Source: an uncultured Longilinea sp.
GTDB lineage: Bacteria; Chloroflexota; Anaerolineae; Anaerolineales; Anaerolineaceae
Direction of reading: 5' to 3'
Length of the DNA stretch: 8,253 nt
Assembly: GCA_937863945.1 (NCBI GenBank)
Contig: CALMIB010000146.1
Location: 1-8,253 of the forward strand
The notes beneath the pieces are model-generated. The model worked only from the letters and a program-made list of their open reading frames with translations, did not search any database and was not told the origin of the DNA. This document shows, piece after piece, positions 1-6,216 of this stretch. A program made the position numbers and the translations under genes. Numbering within the stretch: the first letter of the stretch is position 1; every line of letters begins with the position of its first letter.

Positions 1-2442
1 CTGCCCACCTCCAGCCGCTACAACCTGGGCACGCTTGGCCAACAGATGGGCATCCTCATCCCGAACTCGCACCGCGCGCTCGACGACGCCCGCCTGGCGC
101 ACGCTGTGTTCACCCGCCTGTATGACAAAACCCTGGCGCTGCCGCTCGAGCTGTTAGCCGAGTTCGTGCGCCTGTCCGAACCGCTTGAATGGGGCGCGGG
201 CTGGTTGTTTGAGCAGGTTTTGCGCGCGCGCGTCCGTCAGCCCATCCCGCCCCGCCACGGCGGCACCGCCGATTACGGCGCGCTGTTTCACGAAAGCGGC
301 GAGTTGCTCGCTCCGCCGCTGACCCCGGCCGCCAATCCCATCCCGCTCAACCCCGACGAAGCTGCGGCCATCCTCGAACATGGCGGCGTCTTCTCGCGCT
401 ATTTCAAGAGCTTTGAGTACCGCCCGCAGCAGGTGGAAATGACCCGCTCGGTTGCCCAGGCGCTCTCCGAGGGCTATCACCTGATGGTGGAAGCCGGCAC
501 CGGCACCGGCAAGTCGTTTGCGTACCTGGTTCCGGCGGCGCTGTGGGCTTATCAAAATAACACCCGCGTGGTCATTTCCACCAACACCATCACGTTGCAG
601 GATCAACTCATCAAGAAAGACATCCCCGACCTGCGCGCCGCGCTGGAGATCGACCTGCGCACGGCGGTGCTAAAAGGCCGCTCCAACTATCTGTGCCCGC
701 GAAGGCTGGAAACGCTGCGCCAGCGCGGCCCCGAAAGCGCCGAGGAAATGCGCGTTTTGGCCAAGGTGCTGGTGTGGCTGAACGAAGGCGGCCAGGGCGA
801 CCGCAACGAGATCAACCTGAACGGCCCGATTGAACGCGACATCTGGTCGCGCATCTCCGCCGAGGACGAAGGCTGCAAAGCTGAAGTGTGCATGAGCCGC
901 ACCGGCGGCGCGTGCCCGTTCTTCATGGCCCGCCAGGCCGCGCAAAGCGCGCACCTATTAGTGGTCAACCATGCCTTGCTGCTCTCCGACGTGGTCACGG
1001 GCAGCCGCGTGCTGCCAGAATATAATTACCTGATCGTCGACGAAGGCCACCACCTGGAATCCGCCACCACCTCCGCGCTCAGCTTCCGCGTCAGCCAGGG
1101 CGACCTGCAGCGCCTGTTGCGCGAAATGGGCGGCACGAGCTCCGGTTCGCTCGGCCGGCTGCTCACCCTCACGCGCAACCTGTTGCGCCCATCCGATTTC
1201 GCCGCCCTGAACCAGGCCGTGCAGCGCCTCACCGACCTCGGTTTTCGCCTCGAGCACGACCTGGCCCAGGTCTTCCAGGCGGTTGACAGGTTCCTCGAGT
1301 CCATGCGCGAAGGCCAACCGGTCAGCAATTACGGCCAGCAGGTGCGCATTCAAGCCTCCACCCGCACCCTGCCTGCCTGGAGCGACGTGGAAATGGCCTG
1401 GGATACCGCCAGCGAGACTTATAAGCTGCTGCTCAACCTGCTCAATCAGTTGATCCAGTCTTTCTCCGAGCTGGATGTGCACAGCGAAGAACTGGAAGAT
1501 AACATCGGCGTGCTGGGCACGCTGGCCCGCCGCCTGAATGAGGCCAATGCTTATCTGGGCGGTATGATTGCCTCGCCGGATGCCGGTTCGATTTACTGGG
1601 CGGAAATTCCGCCCAACAACAGCCGCATCGTCCTGCAGGTGGCGCCGTTGCACGTCGGTCCGCTGATGGAAAAATACCTCTGGCACGAAAAATCCAGCGT
1701 GATCGTCACGTCGGCGACGCTGACCACCAATAATGAATTTGAGTATTTGCGCAGCCGACTGAACGCCGATGAAGCTGATGAGTTGGTGGTCGGCTCGCCG
1801 TTTGATTATGAAAGCGCCGCGCTGTTGTTCCTGGCCAACGACATCCCTGAGCCGTCGGATGCCGGCGCCTACCAGCGCGCGGTCGAGCAGTCGCTGGTGC
1901 GTCTGGCCTCCTCCACCGGCGGAAGGCTGCTGGCGCTCTTCACCTCTTACGCGCAGCTCAAGCGCACCGCGCAGGCCATCGGCCCCGCGCTGGTCGATCA
2001 GGACATTCAACTATACGAACAGGGCAATGGCGCATCCACCAACACCCTGCTGGAAACCTTCCGCGAAACCGACCGCGCCGTACTGCTGGGCACGCGCGCC
2101 TTCTGGGAAGGCGTCGACATTCCAGGCGAGGCGCTCTCGGTGCTGGTGATCGTCAAGCTGCCATTCGATGTCCCCTCAGACCCGATCATCGCCGCCCGCT
2201 CCGAGACCTTCGAGGACCCGTTCAACGAATACAGCCTGCCCGAAGCCATCCTGCGCTTCCGCCAGGGGTTTGGCCGCCTCATCCGCACGCAATCCGACCG
2301 CGGCGTGGTGGCCATCCTCGACCGGCGCATCCTGACCAAACGCTACGGCAAGCTGTTCATCGAATCGCTGCCGCAGTGCAAGGTCCAGGTGGGTTCCCTG
2401 CGCGATCTGCCCAACCTGGCCGCCCGCTGGCTGAATTTATAA
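1..2442 (+). CDS. dinG: DinG-type exonuclease-helicase fusion, 5' end missing
   Basis: Superfamily 2 DNA helicase of the DinG/XPD group with an N-terminal DEDDh 3'-5' exonuclease domain, expected to act on DNA in repair or replication-fork processing. The reading frame is open from base 1, so the start is upstream; the ATG at 46 lies inside the exonuclease domain and is not a true start. Seen: the last exonuclease motif, HRALDDA (nt 70-90, catalytic His and Asp); Walker A, GTGTGKS (about nt 496-516); four cysteines encoded at nt 694, 874, 889 and 913, spaced as in the Fe-S cluster of XPD/DinG helicases; the DEGHH box (nt 1039-1053); and helicase motif VI, QGFGRLIRT (nt 2263-2289). About 813 codons are visible, near the usual 900+ residues of the fused form. 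It ends convergently with the XRE regulator. The family is clear; which exact repair step it serves is not shown. Confidence 0.93.
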   Translation: MPTSSRYNLGTLGQQMGILIPNSHRALDDARLAHAVFTRLYDKTLALPLELLAEFVRLSEPLEWGAGWLFEQVLRARVRQPIPPRHGGTADYGALFHESGELLAPPLTPAANPIPLNPDEAAAILEHGGVFSRYFKSFEYRPQQVEMTRSVAQALSEGYHLMVEAGTGTGKSFAYLVPAALWAYQNNTRVVISTNTITLQDQLIKKDIPDLRAALEIDLRTAVLKGRSNYLCPRRLETLRQRGPESAEEMRVLAKVLVWLNEGGQGDRNEINLNGPIERDIWSRISAEDEGCKAEVCMSRTGGACPFFMARQAAQSAHLLVVNHALLLSDVVTGSRVLPEYNYLIVDEGHHLESATTSALSFRVSQGDLQRLLREMGGTSSGSLGRLLTLTRNLLRPSDFAALNQAVQRLTDLGFRLEHDLAQVFQAVDRFLESMREGQPVSNYGQQVRIQASTRTLPAWSDVEMAWDTASETYKLLLNLLNQLIQSFSELDVHSEELEDNIGVLGTLARRLNEANAYLGGMIASPDAGSIYWAEIPPNNSRIVLQVAPLHVGPLMEKYLWHEKSSVIVTSATLTTNNEFEYLRSRLNADEADELVVGSPFDYESAALLFLANDIPEPSDAGAYQRAVEQSLVRLASSTGGRLLALFTSYAQLKRTAQAIGPALVDQDIQLYEQGNGASTNTLLETFRETDRAVLLGTRAFWEGVDIPGEALSVLVIVKLPFDVPSDPIIAARSETFEDPFNEYSLPEAILRFRQGFGRLIRTQSDRGVVAILDRRILTKRYGKLFIESLPQCKVQVGSLRDLPNLAARWLNL

Positions 2443-2482
2443 ACCCGGCCCCCGCAATTTGTTTTACTGGGGATTAATAGTA

Positions 2483-2500
2483 CGCCGACCGGGCGATTTT
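2483..2500 (+). terminator. weak candidate terminator after dinG
   Basis: A 4-bp GC stem (CGCC at 2483-2486 with GGCG at 2492-2495, 5-nt loop) is followed by ATTTT, about 40 bases after the dinG stop. It lies in the 77-base convergent gap between dinG and the XRE regulator. The stem is short, so this is only a candidate. No better terminator is visible for either gene in this gap. Confidence 0.25.
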
Positions 2501-2519
2501 GATTCACCTCCGTGCTGGC

Positions 2520-3158
2520 TTAAATCTCCGGGACGAATGGGTCCTCGCCGCCGGTCGATGCCAGGTGAAACTCACCGGGCCGTTCGCTTTCGTCGAACCC
2601 GGAAATGAGGATGATGGCATTCACCACGGTTGGCCCGGGATTGCGCCAGCGGTGATTCAACTGCGCGGCAAAGATCAAGCTGTCGCCGGCTTCCAACAGA
2701 TAATGCTGACCTTCGATGTCATAATCCAGCGTTCCACGCAGGCAAAACACAAACTCATGGCCCGTATGCAACATGCCGTTCGGGCCGCTGCTGCCGCCAT
2801 TTTCCAGCGTGAGCAGAAATGCCTCCACCCGCCCGGTGAAGTATTCACCGCCCAACCCTTCCCAGATCCCGCGCATGAATGGCACGCGGGTACGTTCGGA
2901 AGCCTTGCGAAACACAATGTTGCTGCGATCAGGCTCCTGCCGGAAGAATGCCGTAATGGGCACTTCCATCGCTGCGGCCAGTTTGTTCAGGGTGCTTACC
3001 GATGGGGAAGTGAGATTGCGCTCGATCATGCTGAGCGCATTGGCCGATAATCCGCTGCGGCGTGCCAGCGAGCGCATGGATACCCCGCGCTCCTCACGCA
3101 AAGCGCGCAGTCTTTGCCCCACATCCACCGAAATCGCTTCCTTGCCAACAATATCCAT
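2520..3158 (-). CDS. XRE-family transcriptional regulator with cupin domain
   Basis: A 212-residue DNA-binding regulator. Residues about 14-68 form an XRE/Cro helix-turn-helix (RLRALREERGVSMRSLARRS, then SANALSMIERN). Residues about 105-185 form a single cupin sensor domain with HTGHE (131-135), a Gly at 142 and a second motif ending in H169 and N173, which may bind a metal or small ligand. This architecture matches PuuR-like regulators that control amine, amino-acid or sugar genes; the ligand here cannot be told. The ATG start is well supported: AGGAGG lies 4 bases before it. It has its own consensus-like promoter at 3201-3231, carrying a direct repeat that could serve autoregulation. It is co-directional with fhs but separated from it by a strong terminator, so it is probably transcribed alone. 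Confidence 0.9.
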   Translation of the reverse strand: MDIVGKEAISVDVGQRLRALREERGVSMRSLARRSGLSANALSMIERNLTSPSVSTLNKLAAAMEVPITAFFRQEPDRSNIVFRKASERTRVPFMRGIWEGLGGEYFTGRVEAFLLTLENGGSSGPNGMLHTGHEFVFCLRGTLDYDIEGQHYLLEAGDSLIFAAQLNHRWRNPGPTVVNAIILISGFDESERPGEFHLASTGGEDPFVPEI

Positions 3159-3200
3159 CGCTCCTCCTAAAATACAGATAATGCAAACAATCCCATAAAA

Positions 3201-3231
3201 ATTATACGCGATTCAAGAGAGTATTTGTCAA
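3201..3231 (-). promoter_or_regulatory. sigma70-type promoter of the XRE-cupin gene
   Basis: On the minus strand there is a perfect -35 TTGACA (3226-3231) and a perfect -10 TATAAT (3201-3206), with a 19-base spacer, slightly longer than the ideal 17. The predicted start near 3194 gives a leader of about 36 bases ending in the AGGAGG ribosome-binding site. The surrounding bases are AT-rich. Confidence 0.75.
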
Positions 3232-3241
3232 CTTATTGTCA
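3225..3241. repeat. TTGTCA direct repeat overlapping the XRE gene -35 box
   Basis: TTGTCA occurs at 3225-3230 and again at 3236-3241, 11 bases apart, about one helical turn. The first copy overlaps the -35 hexamer of the XRE-cupin promoter. Such placement suits an operator bound by two protomers on one DNA face, possibly by the regulator itself. A six-base repeat can arise by chance. Confidence 0.35.
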
Positions 3242-3249
3242 TCGATTTT

Positions 3250-3294
3250 GAAATTTTATAATAAAAGCGGGACGGGCAACCTTACCCGTCCCGC
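3250..3294 (-). terminator. intrinsic terminator of fhs
   Basis: On the minus strand, GCGGGACGGG (3285-3294) pairs perfectly with CCCGTCCCGC (3267-3276) around an 8-base loop. A T-rich tail, TTTTATTATAAAATTT, follows (3266-3251). The hairpin begins 14 bases after the fhs stop and ends transcription just before the XRE-cupin promoter. Confidence 0.93.
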
Positions 3295-3308
3295 CTTGTT
3301 CGAAAGGG

Positions 3309-5225
3309 TTAGAATAACCCAACCACGCGGCCCGTTTCCAGGTCCAGGTCCACATCGTAGAATGCCGGCCGGGTCGGCAGACCGGGCATGGTGCTCATCT
3401 TCCCCAGAATTGGGTAAACAAACCCCGCGCCCACGGATGCGCGGATATCACGCACGGGAATGCGGAAACCCTTTGGCACGCCCTTCAGGTTTGGATCGTG
3501 GCTCAGGCTGAGATGCGTTTTGGCCATGCAGATGGGCAGTTTGTCGAAGCCCAGGCGGGTATATTCAACAATTTGTGCCTCGGCTTCGGGTGAATAATCG
3601 ACGCCGTCGGCGCCGTACACTTCCCGCGAGATGATTTCGATCTTTTCCTTGATCGATAAATTCAAATCATAGAGGAATTGGAAATTGCTCGGCTGGTTGG
3701 CAGCTTCAACCACTCTCTTCGCCAATTCCACGGCGCCACCGCTGCCCTTCTCCCAATGTTCGCACACTTCCGCCGCGAACGCGCCGCCTTCTTCCACGGC
3801 GGCCTTGCGCACCAATTCCAACTCGGCGTCGGTATCGGTGAAGAACTTATTCACTGCCACCACCACCGGCACGCCGTACTTGCGCGCCAGCTTGATGTGA
3901 TGGATCATGTTGGGAATGCCGGCCCGCAGCAGCTCCAGGTTCTCGTCGGTGTAAGCCTTGTCCAACGGCTTGCCCGCCACCACCTTGGGGCCGCCGCCGT
4001 GCATCTTCAGCGCGCGGATGGTCGCCACCAGCACCACCACATCGGGGATCAGGCCGGAGGCGCGGCATTTGATATCGAAGAATTTCTCCATGCCCATGTC
4101 GGCGCCAAAGCCGGATTCGGTCACGACATAATCGGCCAGCTTGAGCGCGATCTGATCGGCCAGGATGGAGCTGTTGCCGTGGGCAATATTGGCGAACGGT
4201 CCGGCATGCACGAAGACCGGCGTACCTTCCAACGTCTGCATCAGGTTGGGTTTGATCGCGTCGCGCATCAGCACCGTCATCGCGCCCGAAACGCCCAGGT
4301 CGCTGCAGGTGATGGCCTCGCCGCTCTTGCTCAGGCCGATCACGATGCGGCTAAAGCGTTCGCGCATATCCTTCAGGCTGGTCGTCAGGGCTAAAACGGC
4401 CATGATCTCACTGGCCACGGTGATGTCAAATCCGGTCTGGCGCTCATGTCCGGCTTCTTCCGGGCCTTGACCAATGGTGATGCCGCGCAGGAAACGGTCG
4501 CTGGTGTCGATCGTGCGCCGCCAGGTGATGGCATTCGGGTCGATATCCAGCCGGCAGAGCCGCTTGCGCTGTTCGGGGGTCAACTCATCCGGGTTGTCCG
4601 TGGTGAAGCCCAGCTTGCGCACGCGTTCAATCATCAGGCGCGAGAAATGCCGCTTACCGTCCTTGCCGGCCGGGATCAGGCGATTAAAAAGCTGCTCGTC
4701 GGTCGCCTCGGACTCGTGCAGCATGCGCGCATCGATGGCGGCCGCCACCAGGTTGTTGGCCGCGGTGATGGCGTGGATGTCGCCGGTAAGGTGCAGGTTG
4801 AACTCCTCCATCGGGATCACCTGGCTGTAGCCGCCGCCGGCCGCGCCGCCCTTGATGCCAAAGGTGGGACCCTGGCTGGGCTGGCGGATGCAGGTCATCA
4901 CGCGGTAGTTCAGCAGTGCGCCCAGCGCCTGGCTGAGTCCAACGGTGGTGGTGGTCTTACCTTCGCCCAGCGGGGTTGGCGTGATGGCAGTCACGTCGAT
5001 GTATTTGCCATTCGGGATATCCTTCAGGCGGTCCAGCACTTCCAGTTTGACTTTGGCCTTATATGGGCCGTAAAATTCGATTTCCTCCGGGAGAAGTCCC
5101 AATTCCTCGGTGATCTGAGAAATCGGTTTAATATCCGATTCCTGTGCGACTTCGATATCGGATGGAACGGGCTTGCGCAATTTCAGCGGGGTCGCCGTAA
5201 ACGGACGCCGGTTTAATGCACACAT
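3309..5225 (-). CDS. fhs: formate-tetrahydrofolate ligase, long eukaryote-like form
   Basis: Cytoplasmic enzyme that joins formate to tetrahydrofolate using ATP, giving 10-formyl-THF. It feeds C1 units to purine synthesis or the methyl branch of the Wood-Ljungdahl pathway. Seen: the ATP-binding loop PTPLGEGKTTT (residues 83-93), the conserved GPTFGIKGGAAGGGYSQV block (119-136), TPVFVHAGPFANIAHGNSS, a run ending in ATIRALKMHGGGP, and the C-terminal MSTMPGLPTRPAFYD. At 638 residues it is about 80 longer than the usual bacterial and clostridial enzyme. The extra length includes an N-terminal extension and an insert before LDIDPNAITWRR. From memory, wording and ending (GLF) closely match the synthetase domain of animal C1-THF synthase. 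The ATG start has GGAG eight bases upstream. It is monocistronic, with its own promoter and a strong terminator. No other folate gene is in the window. Confidence 0.96.
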   Translation of the reverse strand: MCALNRRPFTATPLKLRKPVPSDIEVAQESDIKPISQITEELGLLPEEIEFYGPYKAKVKLEVLDRLKDIPNGKYIDVTAITPTPLGEGKTTTTVGLSQALGALLNYRVMTCIRQPSQGPTFGIKGGAAGGGYSQVIPMEEFNLHLTGDIHAITAANNLVAAAIDARMLHESEATDEQLFNRLIPAGKDGKRHFSRLMIERVRKLGFTTDNPDELTPEQRKRLCRLDIDPNAITWRRTIDTSDRFLRGITIGQGPEEAGHERQTGFDITVASEIMAVLALTTSLKDMRERFSRIVIGLSKSGEAITCSDLGVSGAMTVLMRDAIKPNLMQTLEGTPVFVHAGPFANIAHGNSSILADQIALKLADYVVTESGFGADMGMEKFFDIKCRASGLIPDVVVLVATIRALKMHGGGPKVVAGKPLDKAYTDENLELLRAGIPNMIHHIKLARKYGVPVVVAVNKFFTDTDAELELVRKAAVEEGGAFAAEVCEHWEKGSGGAVELAKRVVEAANQPSNFQFLYDLNLSIKEKIEIISREVYGADGVDYSPEAEAQIVEYTRLGFDKLPICMAKTHLSLSHDPNLKGVPKGFRIPVRDIRASVGAGFVYPILGKMSTMPGLPTRPAFYDVDLDLETGRVVGLF

Positions 5226-5264
5226 CGCTACTTCTCCTTTTTAAGATTTTGGGAATATGCCTCT

Positions 5265-5293
5265 ATTATCTGTCAGACAATTCAACTTGGCAA
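5265..5293 (-). promoter_or_regulatory. sigma70-type promoter of fhs
   Basis: On the minus strand there is a -35 TTGCCA (5288-5293) and a -10 GATAAT (5265-5270), with an ideal 17-base spacer; each box matches consensus at five of six positions. The predicted start near 5258 leaves a leader of about 33 bases carrying the GGAG ribosome-binding site, too short for a riboswitch. Confidence 0.7.
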
Positions 5294-5296
5294 GTT
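5284..5296. promoter_or_regulatory. AACTT-GGC-AAGTT inverted repeat over the fhs -35 box
   Basis: A perfect 5-base inverted repeat with a 3-base centre covers the -35 hexamer of fhs. A second small palindrome, TGTC-A-GACA (5271-5279), lies in the spacer next to the -10 box. This is the usual position for a repressor operator, but no protein can be assigned and short palindromes are common. Confidence 0.3.
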
Positions 5297-5321
5297 ATTT
5301 TTGGTAGATAAATTCGGGAAT

Positions 5322-5344
5322 GGCTGTCGCAATTTTTTACAGCC
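5322..5344. repeat. inverted repeat GGCTGT/ACAGCC with T-rich loop
   Basis: GGCTGT (5322-5327) and ACAGCC (5339-5344) are a perfect 6-base inverted repeat around an 11-base AT-rich loop, between the tRNA-Leu and the fhs promoter. Its right arm runs into the first copy of the 49-bp tandem repeat. It has no T-tract after the stem on either strand, so it is not a standard terminator. It might instead mark the end of the tRNA transcript or a protein-binding site. Confidence 0.3.
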
Positions 5345-5440
5345 TGCCCCCGTTCGTCCGTTTGATATTTAACTTGTGGGGCGAGAGGGGGCCTGCCCCC
5401 GTTCGTCCGTTTGATATTTAACTTGTGGGGCGAGAGGGGG
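5342..5440. repeat. exact 49-bp tandem duplication including the tRNA-Leu 3' end
   Basis: Copy A (5342-5390) and copy B (5391-5439) are identical over 49 bases; the match ends where 5341 differs from 5390 and 5392 differs from 5441. Copy B contains the last 14 bases of tRNA-Leu (3' side of the acceptor stem, the discriminator and four bases of the T-stem) plus 35 downstream bases. Copy A therefore carries a second, detached copy of that tRNA end. It could reflect replication slippage, a scar of tRNA-targeted integration, or an assembly overlap. There are only two units and no spacer, so it is not a CRISPR array. Confidence 0.97.
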
Positions 5441-5509
5441 TCGAACCCTCACGATGTCACCATCGACGGATTTTAAGTCCGTTGCGTCTGCCGATTCCGC
5501 CATCGCCCC
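5426..5509 (-). tRNA. tRNA-Leu (anticodon UAA)
   Basis: An 84-base class II tRNA that folds completely. It has a 7-bp acceptor stem GGGGCGA/TCGCCCC, a D-arm with GCG/CGC, an anticodon stem ACGGA/TCCGT around loop CTTAAAA (anticodon TAA at 5473-5475 on the complement), and a long variable arm GATG-GTGA-CATC. The T-arm is GAGGG-TTCGACC-CCCTC and the discriminator base is A, as required for leucine tRNAs. It reads UUA codons. The CCA end is not encoded, so it must be added by nucleotidyltransferase. It has its own promoter 45 bases after the PHP gene stop. Its 3' end is part of the 49-bp tandem duplication. Confidence 0.97.
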
Positions 5510-5519
5510 GATCAACGCT

Positions 5520-5548
5520 ATTTTACCCCTAACCTGGCAAGCTGTGAA
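5520..5548 (-). promoter_or_regulatory. promoter of tRNA-Leu
   Basis: On the minus strand, TTCACA (5543-5548) and TAAAAT (5520-5525) are separated by exactly 17 bases; each matches the sigma70 consensus at five of six positions. The predicted start falls just before the mature tRNA 5' end. The pair fills the short gap between the PHP gene stop (5554) and the tRNA, so the tRNA need not depend on read-through. Confidence 0.65.
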
Positions 5549-5553
5549 GCCAA

Positions 5554-6216
5554 TTACAGCCGGTTCAGGCGCGGCTGGATGCGTTTGCGCCAGCGTGCCA
5601 GTGTGGAATAAAAATGCACCCAGAATGGCGACAGCCGGGTTTGCGCCTGCCCATCCCAGATCACCCGTTGCAGCTCTTCCGCGCTGGCGAACGGCGGCAG
5701 CAGCAGCGTGGCTTGCCCCAGTTCGCCCAGGGTGTGCGCGTCCGAGCCAACCGTGCCGGCCAGGTGGTGCTGGCGGGCAAATTCGGCCGCCTGGGCGTTC
5801 ATGCGCGCATTCAGGCAGCGCGCGTTGAACACCTCGATCGCATCCACGTGCGGCGCGATTTCCAGCAGGTCGGGCAGCGGCCAGCCGTGGCGTTGCAAAT
5901 CAAACGGGTGTGAAACGCTGATGAACGCGCCCTGGTCGCGCAACCGGGCGATCGTCTCCAGCGGCGTCAGGTTGGGCGGCACGTGCTCGCTCACGAAGGC
6001 AGCCAGCAACTCGCCGCGCGTGGTTTTGATCTCTTCGCCGACGATCACCCGCTCCGGGTCCAACTCACGGGCGCGCAGCGCGCCCTCCAGGCGGTTGTGA
6101 TCGGTGACAATCAGCCGGTCAATGCCCCGCCGGGCCGCTTCCGCCACCAAATCCTCGGGTCTCACCAGGCTGTCTTTGGAAGCCGCGGTGTGACAGTGAA
6201 ATTCAACCCTCCACAA
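5554..6216 (-). CDS. PHP-domain metal-dependent phosphoesterase
   Basis: A 220-residue PHP-superfamily protein, expected to be a soluble di- or trimetal phosphoesterase; the substrate is unknown. Metal ligands visible in order, counting from the TTG start: H7 and H9 in FHCHT, D39-H40 in VTDHN, E61/E62 in VGEEI, H103 in SHPF, C134 in FNARC, and D159 and H161 in GSDAHT. The set is complete for the family. An upstream ATG at 6291 would add 25 residues that only shadow the preceding gene. I prefer the TTG at 6216, because homologues begin a few residues before the first HxH and GGAAAGG lies about 10 bases upstream. With that start the gene overlaps the end of the membrane-protein gene by 14 bases, suggesting translational coupling. 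The basic C-terminal tail (RWRKRIQPRLNRL) is unexplained. Confidence 0.88.
   Translation of the reverse strand: MWRVEFHCHTAASKDSLVRPEDLVAEAARRGIDRLIVTDHNRLEGALRARELDPERVIVGEEIKTTRGELLAAFVSEHVPPNLTPLETIARLRDQGAFISVSHPFDLQRHGWPLPDLLEIAPHVDAIEVFNARCLNARMNAQAAEFARQHHLAGTVGSDAHTLGELGQATLLLPPFASAEELQRVIWDGQAQTRLSPFWVHFYSTLARWRKRIQPRLNRL

Noticed and set aside
958..2010. Long antisense open frame (350 codons) opposite dinG
   Set aside because: It mirrors the codon pattern of a GC-rich gene with clear motifs, has low-complexity Q/G/R/A-rich composition, and shows no domain or ribosome-binding site.
3678..5216. Long plus-strand open frames (238 and 256 codons) opposite fhs
   Set aside because: The products are His/Gln/Ala/Arg-rich without recognisable domains; fhs on the other strand explains the open frames.
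5226..5264. Folate riboswitch before fhs
   Set aside because: The predicted leader is only about 33 bases, too short for a tetrahydrofolate riboswitch, and no pseudoknot-like fold is visible.
5322..5344. Terminator for tRNA-Leu
   Set aside because: The stem has only six base pairs and an 11-base loop, and no T-run follows it in the direction of tRNA transcription.
5342..5440. Short CRISPR array
   Set aside because: There are only two adjoining copies, no spacers, no cas genes, and the unit includes a tRNA end.
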